Shown here: piece after piece, positions 53,144 to 61,265 of the stretch
How positions within the stretch are numbered: position 1 is the stretch's first letter
Layout of the letters: the number at the start of each line of letters is the position of its first letter
NCBI RefSeq assembly: GCF_000756375.1
Contig: NZ_JNFD01000007.1
Coordinates: 183,806 to 247,805, forward strand
Length of the DNA stretch: 64,000 bases
From: Sphingopyxis sp. LC81
GTDB lineage: Bacteria > Pseudomonadota > Alphaproteobacteria > Sphingomonadales > Sphingomonadaceae
Reading direction: 5' to 3'
Translations under genes and position numbers: made by a program
The notes under the pieces: generated by a model
Told to the model about the DNA's origin: nothing
What the model saw: only the letters and a program-made list of their open reading frames with translations
Databases searched by the model: none

Positions 53144-53632
53144 ATGCGCCGCATTTTGTTGACGAGCCTGACCGCCGCCGCTTTTGTCCTGCCGGTACAC
53201 GCGCAGGCCCAGCAGGGCGCGCCCGAAGATTCGACGATCAAGGACACCGCCAATTCGGTGACCGAACCGTTCGACGGCAAAGAGGTTCCTCCCAAGCTCC
53301 TCGCGATTCAGCACGACCCCTATTCGCTCGCTGGCCTAGGGAAATGCGCCGCGATCATCCGCGAGGTCGGCGAACTCAACGAGGTTCTTGGCGCCGACGT
53401 CAACGAACAGGTCGATAAGAGTCTGGCCAAAAAGCGCGAGGAAACCGCCGGCCGCGTCGCCGGGACGGTGGCGGGCGGGATTATTCCCTTTCGCGGGTTG
53501 ATTGCCGAGGTGACCGGCGCGAATGCCGAACGGCGGCGCTACGCGCTCGCGGTCTATGCCGGAACGGTGCGCCGCGGTTTCTTGAAAGGCGTCGGGCTCG
53601 AGCGCGGTTGCAAGGCGCCCGCCCGACCGTGA
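53144..53632 (+). CDS. Secreted hypothetical protein with glycine-rich membrane-like segment
   Basis: 162 residues. Signal peptide MRRILLTSLTAAAFVLPVHA ending in AQA; mature part with one coiled segment (VNEQVDKSLAKKREETAGRV) and a short AGTVAGGIIPFRGLIAEVTG glycine-zipper-like stretch. No family recognised. The ATG at 53144 follows GAGGGG; the in-frame ATG at 53102 lacks a signal. Convergent with the MliC-like gene across a strong terminator. Confidence 0.7.
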   Translation: MRRILLTSLTAAAFVLPVHAQAQQGAPEDSTIKDTANSVTEPFDGKEVPPKLLAIQHDPYSLAGLGKCAAIIREVGELNEVLGADVNEQVDKSLAKKREETAGRVAGTVAGGIIPFRGLIAEVTGANAERRRYALAVYAGTVRRGFLKGVGLERGCKAPARP

Positions 53633-53638
53633 TGGCGG

Positions 53639-53669
53639 AAAAGCGGCCCGCCGTAGGCGAGCCGCTTTT
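53639..53669. terminator. Bidirectional Rho-independent terminator
   Basis: AAAAGCGGC (53639-53647) and GCCGCTTTT (53661-53669) pair perfectly, with an inner CGCC/GGCG stem and a GTA loop. The A and T tracts at the ends allow termination on both strands, fitting the convergent genes on either side. Confidence 0.88.
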
Positions 53670-53675
53670 CGAGCA

Positions 53676-53993
53676 TTACAGCGGCGTCGGGATCGCGCGG
53701 CAGCTTTCGGGCGCCGAACGCAGCGCGGTGTTCCACGTCACGCCATTGCCCTGCCGGTGCAGCCGTGCGCCGCTCTTGTTCTCGTAAATCTGACCGCTGT
53801 TCGCCGGCGTCGATTTGAGCACCATCGTCTGGCCGCCATTGACGCGGACGATCGCGCCGTCACCGACATAGTTGACGTTCAGCCGGGTGCCGCGGTCGCA
53901 TTCATAGGCGGTTCCGGGTTGGCGGGGGACCGACGAACAGGCCGCAAGCGCGAGGATCGCGGCGCCCGCCGCGACAAGAGCGGTTGTCTTCAT
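53676..53993 (-). CDS. MliC-like lysozyme-inhibitor lipoprotein
   Basis: 105 residues. Lipobox LAAC, then the MliC pattern: YECDRGTRLNVNYVGD, an L-x-S-x-SGQIYEN stretch, and GNGVTWNTALR near the end with a C-terminal Cys (SCRA) that probably pairs with the first. MliC/PliC proteins inhibit c-type lysozyme at the outer membrane. The ATG at 53993 gives the signal; the longer frame to 54167 is rejected. The start lies 13 bases after the crystallin gene stop, so the two may be co-transcribed. Confidence 0.78.
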   Translation of the reverse strand: MKTTALVAAGAAILALAACSSVPRQPGTAYECDRGTRLNVNYVGDGAIVRVNGGQTMVLKSTPANSGQIYENKSGARLHRQGNGVTWNTALRSAPESCRAIPTPL

Positions 53994-54006
53994 GTCTGTT
54001 TCCCCC

Positions 54007-54627
54007 TCAGTAACCCGACCGGACGCACAGCACGTCGGCGAGGTAAACCCGCCCGCTGACGGTTTCCATATGTTCGCGCGCCGACCCGTTCCAGCCGATC
54101 GACCGGCAATAATTGTCGGCGGTCTGGGCCGCGCAATTGGCCGTTCCAGAGCCATATTCGCAGGCAAGGATACGATTATTGCCGCGCGCGGGCTGGGTAT
54201 GGAATTCGGCGAAATTGCCGCGCGCGACCTGGTCGTTCGCCGGTGGCTGCCATCCGCCGCCGCCGCCCGAACCGACCGGGCGGATCGACTGGATGGTCAG
54301 GCCGCGCAACACGTTGTTCAGCATCGGCGTGTCGCGATCGACCGTCCGGCAATTGCCGCGGTAGCGCGTCCTTTCGCACAATTCCCAGCGCCCGTTCGGG
54401 ACGCGGATCGAATTGACCGGCCAGGCGAGGCCGAGGTTGGGCTTTTCTTCGCCGATGAACACCGCGGGGCCGCGATAGCCGGCGTCACGATAGATCGTCG
54501 CCTCGGGCGGGCGCTCCGGACGGTAGCGTTCGGTTTCGACCGTCTGAGCGTTCGACGTGGCGAGAAAACCCGCCCCTATCGACGCGGCGACCGCGGCAAG
54601 AATTGACCAACGATATGCGGTTTTCAT
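54007..54627 (-). CDS. Secreted beta/gamma-crystallin-like protein
   Basis: 206 residues. Sec signal ending near TSNAQ. Residues about 40-110 hold a Greek-key pattern typical of microbial beta/gamma crystallins: ATIYRDAGYRGPAVFIGE and GRWELCERTRYRGNCRTV with paired cysteines. A Gly-rich linker follows, then a second, cysteine-containing domain (about 130-206) that is not recognised. Microbial crystallins often bind calcium and are exported; a stress or envelope role is likely. AGGAGG precedes the ATG. Confidence 0.82.
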   Translation of the reverse strand: MKTAYRWSILAAVAASIGAGFLATSNAQTVETERYRPERPPEATIYRDAGYRGPAVFIGEEKPNLGLAWPVNSIRVPNGRWELCERTRYRGNCRTVDRDTPMLNNVLRGLTIQSIRPVGSGGGGGWQPPANDQVARGNFAEFHTQPARGNNRILACEYGSGTANCAAQTADNYCRSIGWNGSAREHMETVSGRVYLADVLCVRSGY

Positions 54628-54732
54628 GACACCCTCCTGTGGAACGCGACCCGGGGAATCCTTATGTTCCGAAAGTTTACGTTATTCGAACGTTGCTGGC
54701 AAATTATCCCAAGCGACGGGCGCCGGCTGTTC

Positions 54733-54759
54733 GGCGCCGTAGCGTCAGGTTACGGCGCC
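54733..54759. repeat. Perfect inverted repeat across the nupC stop
   Basis: GGCGCCGTA (54733-54741) and TACGGCGCC (54751-54759) with a nine-base loop. It covers the nupC stop codon and may stabilise or end the transcript, although no T tract follows. It shares a 15-mer with the palindrome at 39912-39926. Confidence 0.55.
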
Positions 54760-56084
54760 TTCGCAGGCGGCGTCGCGAGGACGGCGGCCGCGTCGGGCGC
54801 GGCCACGGGCGCGGCGGGTTCGGGGGCCGGTGCCGCCAGCGGCGGGGCGATGCCCAGCATCAATCCGGCGAGCGCCGCCGACATCAGGTTCGACAGGCTG
54901 CCCGCGAGCAGCGCCTTCAGTCCCAGCTTGGCGATCATCGGGCGCTGGTTCGGGGCGAGGCCGCCGGTCACCGCCATCTGGATCGCGATCGAGCTGAAAT
55001 TGGCGAAACCGCAGAGCGCAAAGGTCGCAATCGCGACCGCAACCATCGACATGTCGCCCTGCGCTTTGCCGAGGTCGATGAACGCGACGAATTCGTTGAG
55101 CACGATCTTGCTGCCGAACAGCCCCCCGACCACCGCGCTTTCGTCCCATGGCACGCCCATCAGCCACATGACGGGGCGGAAGATCGCGCCGATCACCGCC
55201 TGGAACGAAAGGTCGGGATAGCCGAACCAGCCGCCGATCCCCGCGAGCAGCCCGTTGGCGAGCGCAACGAGCGCGACGAAGGCGAGCACCATCGCGCCGA
55301 CCGCGACCGCGAGCTTGACGCCGGTCTGTGCGCCCTGCGCCGCCGCCATGATGATGTTCGCGGGCTTTTCCTCGTCATGGCTGGCCTCGGGCATGATCAC
55401 GGGTTCGATGCCGAGATCCTTGGGATCGTCGGGCATCATGATCTTGGCCATCAATATGCCGCCGGGGGCCGACATGAAGCTCGCGGCGAGAAGATAAGGG
55501 AGCAATTGCTCGCCGATCATGCTGGCATAGGCGCCGAGGATCGTTCCCGCGACCCCCGCCATGCCGACGGTCATCACGGTGAACAGCTGCGAGGGGCTGA
55601 GGCCGGCGAGATAGGGCCGGATCACGAGCGGGCTTTCGCTTTGCCCGACGAAGATGTTCGCAGCGGCGCCGAGGCTTTCGACCTTGGTGATGCCGGTGAT
55701 CTTCTGGATCGCGCCGCCGACCCATTTGATCACCAACTGCATGATGCCGAGATAATAGAGGATCGAGATGAGCGAGGCGAAGAAGATGATGACGGGCAGC
55801 GCGGCGATCGCGAAGCTGTTCGCGCCCATTTCGGGCGAGGCGAGCGGGCCGAAGATGAAGTCGGTTCCTGCCTTGGCATAGCCGAGAAGATTCGAGACGG
55901 CGTTCGACATCGCCTGAATCACCGCGCGGCCCCACGGGGTGCCGATGACGAGCACCGCGAAGCCGGCCTGGAGCAGGAAGGCGGGGATGACGATCCGCAG
56001 GCGAATCCAGCGACGGTTCGACGAAAAAAGCACGGCAATCGCAAGCAATGCGACGATGCCGAGCAGACCGATCAGGCGTTCCAT
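54750..56084 (-). CDS. Concentrative nucleoside transporter (NupC/CNT family)
   Basis: 444 residues with about ten membrane segments. CNT signatures are GQSESPLVIRPY (hairpin loop 1) and the substrate/Na-binding EFVAF region (VLNEFVAFIDLG), with FANFSSIAIQ. It imports nucleosides with Na+ or H+. The C-terminus carries an extra Ala/Pro-rich tail of about 25 residues (after LMLGIAPPL) not needed for transport. No nucleoside catabolic genes are nearby, so uptake for salvage is likely. Confidence 0.92.
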   Translation of the reverse strand: MERLIGLLGIVALLAIAVLFSSNRRWIRLRIVIPAFLLQAGFAVLVIGTPWGRAVIQAMSNAVSNLLGYAKAGTDFIFGPLASPEMGANSFAIAALPVIIFFASLISILYYLGIMQLVIKWVGGAIQKITGITKVESLGAAANIFVGQSESPLVIRPYLAGLSPSQLFTVMTVGMAGVAGTILGAYASMIGEQLLPYLLAASFMSAPGGILMAKIMMPDDPKDLGIEPVIMPEASHDEEKPANIIMAAAQGAQTGVKLAVAVGAMVLAFVALVALANGLLAGIGGWFGYPDLSFQAVIGAIFRPVMWLMGVPWDESAVVGGLFGSKIVLNEFVAFIDLGKAQGDMSMVAVAIATFALCGFANFSSIAIQMAVTGGLAPNQRPMIAKLGLKALLAGSLSNLMSAALAGLMLGIAPPLAAPAPEPAAPVAAPDAAAVLATPPAKAP

Positions 56085-56211
56085 AATGTAAGTGCGTCCC
56101 CCGCAAATTTAATGGGCCTGTCTAACGGGCTTTGGCGCCGGGGCAAGAGCCGCGCGCCGAGCCGTGTTTCTCGGACTTTCCAGCACCCGCAAAAGCGATT
56201 AAGCGGCCTCG

Positions 56212-56859
56212 ATGGAAAATAGCTCTTCGCGCGTGATCGCGCCTTCGTTGCTGCTGTTCGCGATCCTCTACGGCGGCATGGTTCCGCTCGGCGGTTTCCT
56301 GGGGGCGAAACAGGTCGCGCTGGGCCCGCTGGCGGTCGAGGCCGGGATTTTCCCCTTTTTGACGCTAATCGCGATCTCGAGCGGCATCGCCGAACTGCAC
56401 GGGCGGGTCGTCGCCGACAGGCTGGTGCGGCTGGGCTTCATCCCGCTGATCCTCGCGATCGTCCTCACCGTGTTCGTGCTGCAATTGCCGACCGACGAGG
56501 GCATGTACGAGCCCGCCAAGGAGGCTTTCCCGATCATCGTCGGACAGGGCTGGCGCATGATGGCGGCGGGAATCCTCGCCTATGGCGTGTCGGTCAGCCT
56601 CAACGTCTGGCTCTTTGCGCGGATGACCGCGAACAACGGCCGGCTGCTGCCGCTGCGCGGTTTTGTCGCCGCGGCGCTGAGCCAGATCATCGATACGTTG
56701 ATCTTCATCACCGTCAGCTTCTATGGGGTCCGCCCGATCGGCGACCTGATGCTCGGTCAGATGATCGCCAAGGTCGTCCTGTCGGCGGTAATGGTGCCGT
56801 TGCTGGTGATGGCCGTGGTGGCGCTCGGCCGCCACCTCGATGCAAAGAACGCCGGATGA
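56212..56859 (+). CDS. VUT/YhhQ-family transporter, probable queuosine-precursor transporter
   Basis: 215 residues with about six membrane segments. Family features are [19 protein letters not shown] near the first helices and [16 protein letters not shown] near the fifth. YhhQ relatives import preQ0/preQ1. GluQ-RS encoded upstream in the window makes a queuosine link plausible. Its stop overlaps the argB start (ATGA), an odd but tight coupling to arginine synthesis. Confidence 0.84.
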   Translation: MENSSSRVIAPSLLLFAILYGGMVPLGGFLGAKQVALGPLAVEAGIFPFLTLIAISSGIAELHGRVVADRLVRLGFIPLILAIVLTVFVLQLPTDEGMYEPAKEAFPIIVGQGWRMMAAGILAYGVSVSLNVWLFARMTANNGRLLPLRGFVAAALSQIIDTLIFITVSFYGVRPIGDLMLGQMIAKVVLSAVMVPLLVMAVVALGRHLDAKNAG

Positions 56860-57764
56860 TGTCGATGACCGATCCCTCGAAAATGCCCGATCTGCTCGCC
56901 AAGGCCGAAACGCTTGTCGAGGCGCTGCCCTATCTGCAGCGCTATGCCGGCGAGACCTTCGTGATCAAATATGGCGGTCATGCGATGGGCGATCCCGAAG
57001 CGCAGCGCGACTTTGCCGAGGATGTCGTGTTGTTGAAGGCGGTGGGCATCAACCCCGTCGTCGTCCATGGCGGCGGGCCGCAGATCGGCGCGATGCTGAA
57101 GCAGCTCGGGATCGAATCGACCTTCGTCGGTGGGCTGCGCGTCACCGATGCGGCGACCGCCGAGGTCGCGGAGATGGTGCTCGCGGGCAAGATCAACAAG
57201 GAAATCGTCAGCTGGATCGCGGCGCTCGGCGGCCGTGCGGTTGGCATTTCGGGCAAGGACGCGAACCTTGTGCTCGCCGAAAAGGTCAGCCGCACCGAGC
57301 CCGACCCCAATTCGGGGATCGAGCGCCATGTCGACCTCGGCTTCGTCGGCGAACCCGTTGCGGTCGATCCGACGATCCTCGTCAATCTGACCAACGACAA
57401 TTTCATCCCGATCGTCGCACCCGTTGCGCTGGGCGCCGACGGCGCGACCTATAACATCAACGCCGACACGATGGCGGGCGCGATCGCGGGTGCGCTGGGG
57501 GCGAAACGCTTCTTCCTGCTTACCGACGTTGCCGGGGTGCTCGACAAGTCGGGGACGCTGCTCACCGACCTCGACCGCCCGGCGATCGACGAGCTGAAAC
57601 AGGACGGGACGATCACCGGGGGCATGATTCCCAAGGTCGAGACGTGCGTCGCCGCGGTCGATGCCGGGGTCGAGGCCGCGGTCATCCTCGACGGGCGCAT
57701 CCCGCACGCGATGTTGCTCGAAATTTTCACCGCGAGGGGTGCGGGGACGCTCATTCACCGCTAA
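56856..57764 (+). CDS. argB: Acetylglutamate kinase ArgB
   Basis: 302 residues. Phosphorylates N-acetylglutamate in arginine biosynthesis. KYGGHAMGD supplies the phosphate-binding Lys, VHGGGPQIG and [12 protein letters not shown] the substrate and nucleotide loops, and [10 protein letters not shown] the C-terminal ATP site. The N-terminal helix of about 25 residues is the type found in arginine-sensitive hexameric ArgB. The ATG at 56856 or 56865 may be the start. Confidence 0.95.
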   Translation: MMSMTDPSKMPDLLAKAETLVEALPYLQRYAGETFVIKYGGHAMGDPEAQRDFAEDVVLLKAVGINPVVVHGGGPQIGAMLKQLGIESTFVGGLRVTDAATAEVAEMVLAGKINKEIVSWIAALGGRAVGISGKDANLVLAEKVSRTEPDPNSGIERHVDLGFVGEPVAVDPTILVNLTNDNFIPIVAPVALGADGATYNINADTMAGAIAGALGAKRFFLLTDVAGVLDKSGTLLTDLDRPAIDELKQDGTITGGMIPKVETCVAAVDAGVEAAVILDGRIPHAMLLEIFTARGAGTLIHR

Positions 57765-57799
57765 GAGACGCGGCAAGACCCTTTTACGGAGAAATCGCC

Positions 57800-58108
57800 T
57801 TGCTTCTCATGCTCCTCCAGATCGTCCACATCCTCCTGACGGTCCTGTGGTGGTTCATCATCGCGCAGGCGGTGATGTCGTGGCTGATCGCGTTCAACGT
57901 CATCAACACGCACAACCAGTTCGTCGGCCAGCTGTGGACCGTGCTCGACCGGATCACCGAGCCGCTCTATCGTCCGTTCCGCCGCATCATGCCCGATTTC
58001 GGCGGGCTCGACCTGACCCCGATGCTGGTGCTGATCCTGATCATCATCCTCGACGGGCCGGTGCTGAACTATCTCGCGAGCCTCGCCTACGCCAACGGAA
58101 TGGCGTGA
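57800..58108 (+). CDS. YggT family membrane protein
   Basis: 102 residues, two membrane helices (about 3-25 and 75-95) flanking the conserved [27 protein letters not shown] motif of YggT proteins. I chose a TTG start at 57800 because GGAG lies eight bases upstream; the ATG at 57809 has poor spacing. The family is linked to osmotic tolerance and cell division-site chromosome functions in other bacteria; no direct role here. Its stop overlaps the folD start by one base. Confidence 0.82.
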   Translation: MLLMLLQIVHILLTVLWWFIIAQAVMSWLIAFNVINTHNQFVGQLWTVLDRITEPLYRPFRRIMPDFGGLDLTPMLVLILIIILDGPVLNYLASLAYANGMA

Positions 58109-59004
58109 TGACCGCTGCGCAGGTGATCGACGGCAAGGCTTTCGCCGCCGGCCTGCGGGCGCGGATTGCCGATGCGGTGCCGGCGTTCAAGGCCGCGACG
58201 TCGCGGGCGCCCGGCCTTGCGGTCGTGCTCGTCGGCGACGATCCGGCGAGCGCGGTCTATGTCGGGTCGAAAGGCAAGGCGACGATCGCTGCGGGCATGG
58301 AAAGCTTCGAGCATCGTCTGCCCGCGACCGCGACGCAGGCCGAGGTCGAGGCGCTGCTGCGAGGGCTCAACGCCGACGCGGCGGTCGACGGCATCCTGCT
58401 GCAATTGCCGCTTCCCGGCCATCTCGACGAACAGGCGGCGGTGGCGACGATCGATCCCGACAAGGATGTCGACGGGCTGACCCCGGTCAGCGCCGGGCGC
58501 CTCGCGCTCGGCATCGCCGGCATGGTGCCGTGCACCCCCTATGGCTGCCTGTTGTTGCTGCAGGACCGGCTCGGCGATTTGTCGGGCAAGGACGCGATTG
58601 TGGTCGGGCGCTCGATCCTCGTCGGCAAGCCGATGGGGCAGTTGTTGCTCGGCGCGAACTGCACCGTCACCATGGCGCATAGCCGGACGAAGGATTTGCC
58701 CGCGCTTGTCCGCCGCGCTGATATCGTCGTCGCCGCGGTCGGCCGCGCCGAAATGGTCAAGGGCGACTGGATCAAGCCCGGCGCGATCGTGATTGATGTC
58801 GGCATCAATCGCCTGCCTCCCGCTGAAGGCGCCGCGAAAGGCCGGCTCGTCGGCGACGTCGATTATGACAGCGTCGCCGCGGTGGCCGATGCGATCACGC
58901 CGGTTCCCGGCGGCGTTGGCCCGATGACGATCGCGTGCCTGCTGCGCAACACGCTCGTCGCGGCGCACCGCCGCGCGGGCCTTGCCGATCCGGAGGGTTT
59001 TTGA
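58108..59004 (+). CDS. folD: Bifunctional methylenetetrahydrofolate dehydrogenase/cyclohydrolase FolD
   Basis: 298 residues. Interconverts methylene-, methenyl- and formyl-tetrahydrofolate. [17 protein letters not shown] holds the catalytic Lys region, [31 protein letters not shown] and [10 protein letters not shown] are all in family order. NADP use is likely. TGATG overlaps on both sides link it to yggT and the following gene. Confidence 0.95.
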   Translation: MTAAQVIDGKAFAAGLRARIADAVPAFKAATSRAPGLAVVLVGDDPASAVYVGSKGKATIAAGMESFEHRLPATATQAEVEALLRGLNADAAVDGILLQLPLPGHLDEQAAVATIDPDKDVDGLTPVSAGRLALGIAGMVPCTPYGCLLLLQDRLGDLSGKDAIVVGRSILVGKPMGQLLLGANCTVTMAHSRTKDLPALVRRADIVVAAVGRAEMVKGDWIKPGAIVIDVGINRLPPAEGAAKGRLVGDVDYDSVAAVADAITPVPGGVGPMTIACLLRNTLVAAHRRAGLADPEGF

Positions 59005-59672
59005 TGCGCCGTCCGGCTGTCGCGGTCCTTTCGCTTTCGGTGATTGCGGGCGGTGCCGTGATCGCACGCGAACGCGACCCGCTCGCAGCGAACCCCAGCG
59101 CATTTATCGCCGCCGAGATCGGTTTTTCGCGGCTCGCGCAGGAAAAAGGCCAGTGGACGGCGTTTCGCGAGACCGCGGCGCCCGAGGCGATGATGTTCGT
59201 GCCGGAGCGGGTGAAGGCGCGCGACTGGCTGAAGTCGCAGAAGGACCCCGCCGAGGCGGTGAAGTGGCAGCCGCATGCGGTCTATACCAGCTGCGACGGC
59301 AACGTCGGCGTCACCACGGGCGCGTGGCAGAAGGGGCCGGCGAACGGCTATTTCACGACGGTCTGGCTGCGCGATCCCAGGAAGGGCAAGCTCGCCTGGA
59401 CCCTCGACCATGGCGATACGCTGGCGACCCCGCGCGAAGCCCCCGATTTCATCGCATCGAAGCAGGCGGTCTGCGGTTCGCGTCCCGCGGTGCCGATCGA
59501 GGCGGGCGGCGAGGGTGACGATAGAGCGGTTGGCCTGTCGCCCGACCAGACCTTGAGCTGGACGTCGACCGTCCGCGCCGACAAATCGCGCCGCGTCACG
59601 ATCCGCCTGTGGGACGGCAAGGACATGGCAACCGTCATCGACGATCAGGTCGCGGCGCCGAAGCAGCCATGA
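59004..59672 (+). CDS. Secreted hypothetical protein, NTF2/SnoaL-like
   Basis: 222 residues. Signal-peptide-like N-terminus (VAVLSLSVIAGGAVIA), then a region resembling NTF2-fold proteins (FIAAEIGFSRLAQEKGQWTAF, VYTSCDGNVGVTTGAW and YFTTVWLRDPRKGKLAWTLD), and a C-terminal part with no match. Catalytic function not evident. The ATG at 59004 overlaps folD; its stop overlaps the MarC start. The operon context gives no clear task. Confidence 0.7.
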   Translation: MRRPAVAVLSLSVIAGGAVIARERDPLAANPSAFIAAEIGFSRLAQEKGQWTAFRETAAPEAMMFVPERVKARDWLKSQKDPAEAVKWQPHAVYTSCDGNVGVTTGAWQKGPANGYFTTVWLRDPRKGKLAWTLDHGDTLATPREAPDFIASKQAVCGSRPAVPIEAGGEGDDRAVGLSPDQTLSWTSTVRADKSRRVTIRLWDGKDMATVIDDQVAAPKQP

Positions 59673-60298
59673 TCGACCTTTTCATCTCGGCGTTCGTGAC
59701 GCTGTTCGTGGTGATCGACCCGCCGGGCTGCGCGCCGATCTATGCCAGCCTGACGACGGGTGCGAGCGCGGCGCAGCGCCGGTCGATGGCGATCCGCGCG
59801 ACGGTGATCGCAGGGCTGATCCTCGTCTTCTTCGCGATGTTCGGCGAGGCGCTGCTGAGCTTCCTCCACATCGACCTCGACAGTTTCCGCATCGCGGGCG
59901 GGATCATGCTGTTCATCATCGCGATCGACATGGTATTCGAAAAGCGCACCGAACGGCGCGAACAGCGCGCCGAAAAGGTGATGGCGACCCCCGAGATCGA
60001 GGATGTGTCGGTGTTCCCGATGGCGATGCCGATGCTCGCCGGGCCGGGGTCGATCGCCTCGGTGATGCTGCTTGTGTCGCAGAACAGCGGGCTCGACCGG
60101 GCCTTTGTGATCTTTGGTGCGCTGCTGCTCGTGCTGCTGCTCACGCTCGCCGCGCTGCTGTCGGCGGGGCCGCTGATGCGGCTGATCGGCAACAAGGGCG
60201 AAGCGGTGATCACCCGCCTGCTCGGCGTGCTGCTCGCGGCGCTCGCGGCGCAGTTTGTGATCGACGGGCTGAAGGCGAGTTTCCCGAGCCTCGGATAA
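59669..60298 (+). CDS. MarC family integral membrane protein
   Basis: 209 residues with about six membrane segments. Signatures are VVIDPPGCAPIY in the first helix region and FPMAMPMLAGPGSIASVML in the middle, typical of MarC/YchE/YhgN proteins. Function is not established in the family despite the multiple-antibiotic-resistance name. The true start at 59669 overlaps the preceding stop (ATGA). A terminator follows. Confidence 0.9.
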   Translation: MIDLFISAFVTLFVVIDPPGCAPIYASLTTGASAAQRRSMAIRATVIAGLILVFFAMFGEALLSFLHIDLDSFRIAGGIMLFIIAIDMVFEKRTERREQRAEKVMATPEIEDVSVFPMAMPMLAGPGSIASVMLLVSQNSGLDRAFVIFGALLLVLLLTLAALLSAGPLMRLIGNKGEAVITRLLGVLLAALAAQFVIDGLKASFPSLG

Positions 60299-60335
60299 AA
60301 AGGGGCGCCGCCTTGCGGCGACGCCCTTTCTTTTC
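60297..60335. terminator. Bidirectional terminator between marC and the OmpA-like gene
   Basis: GGGCG and CCGC pair with GCGG and CGCCC around a CTT loop with a three-base bulge; A tract before and TTTCTTTT after the stem make it usable for both converging genes. Confidence 0.75.
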
Positions 60336-60353
60336 CACGGGAATGGAACCGGA

Positions 60354-61046
60354 TTATTGCGCCGCGTTGACGTCGGACTGGGTGACCGGCGCGATGCGGA
60401 TTTCGACGCGGCGGTTGCACTGATAATCGGCCTCGCTGCGCTCGGGCGAGCATTTGAGCTGCGATTCGCCATAGCCGAGCGTCGCCATGCGCGCGCGCTG
60501 GATGCCGCGGCCGCCCAGATAGTCGGCGACCGACGCCGCGCGGCGTTCGGACAAGCCCTGGTTATAGGTGTCGCTGCCGGTCGAATCGGTGTGGCCATAG
60601 ACGTCGATATAGGTGCTCGGATATTCGGCGAGGGTCGACGCGACGCTGTCGAGCGCGCTGCGGAACTGCGATTTCACCATCGCGCTGTTGAGGTCGAAGG
60701 TGACGTCGCCCGGCATGTTGAGCACGAGCTGGTCGCCCTGACGCTCGACATCGATCCCGGTGCCCGCGGTGCGTTCGCGCAGCTTCTTTTCCTGCTGGTC
60801 CATATAATAGCCGACGCCCGCGCCGGCGACCGCGCCGATGCCCGCCCCGACGATTTCCTCGGTACGGCTGTTGCGCCCGCCGATCAGGTCGCCGAGCAGA
60901 TAGCCGCCGAGCGCGCCGCCGACGCCGCCGATCGCGGCCTTCGATATCTTGCGCTCGCCCGTCACCGGATCGGTGACGCAGCCCGTCAGCGCGATCGCGC
61001 CGATGCTGGTCAATATGGTGAGCTTGATCGTCTTGCTGTTCATCAT
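60354..61046 (-). CDS. OmpA/Pal-type peptidoglycan-binding lipoprotein
   Basis: 230 residues. Lipobox ALTGC, a glycine-zipper region (about residues 30-75: GGVGGALGGYLLGDLIGG, GAGIGAVAGAGVGYYMDQ) that may span the outer membrane, and a C-terminal OmpA domain with VYGHTDSTGSD and LSERRAASVADYL for peptidoglycan binding. The ATG at 61046 (or 61043) follows AAGGGAG. Divergent from the CorC gene. Confidence 0.9.
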   Translation of the reverse strand: MMNSKTIKLTILTSIGAIALTGCVTDPVTGERKISKAAIGGVGGALGGYLLGDLIGGRNSRTEEIVGAGIGAVAGAGVGYYMDQQEKKLRERTAGTGIDVERQGDQLVLNMPGDVTFDLNSAMVKSQFRSALDSVASTLAEYPSTYIDVYGHTDSTGSDTYNQGLSERRAASVADYLGGRGIQRARMATLGYGESQLKCSPERSEADYQCNRRVEIRIAPVTQSDVNAAQ

Positions 61047-61265
61047 TTTCGCTCCCTTTATCCGGCGGATGCCTCGCGTCCTTGGCACGCCGCCCTTCCT
61101 TGCCGATAACATATGGCTGGCGATCTGGTTCCAAAATTCGCCTGAACGCCGACTGAGCAGGGCATTCAGGCGTGCGCCATTGTGCAAAGCGCCGCCTTTC
61201 GCTTATAGGGTGGGCATGACCGACGATGACAGGGGCCGGGCGCTTGCGCGCCGTACGACCGCCCA

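Noticed and set aside
54677..54698. TTTACGTTA with AACGTTG upstream of the crystallin gene as a third copy of the TTTACGT dyad
   Set aside because: Spacing and right half differ from the two sites at 37432 and 39949; only one half matches.
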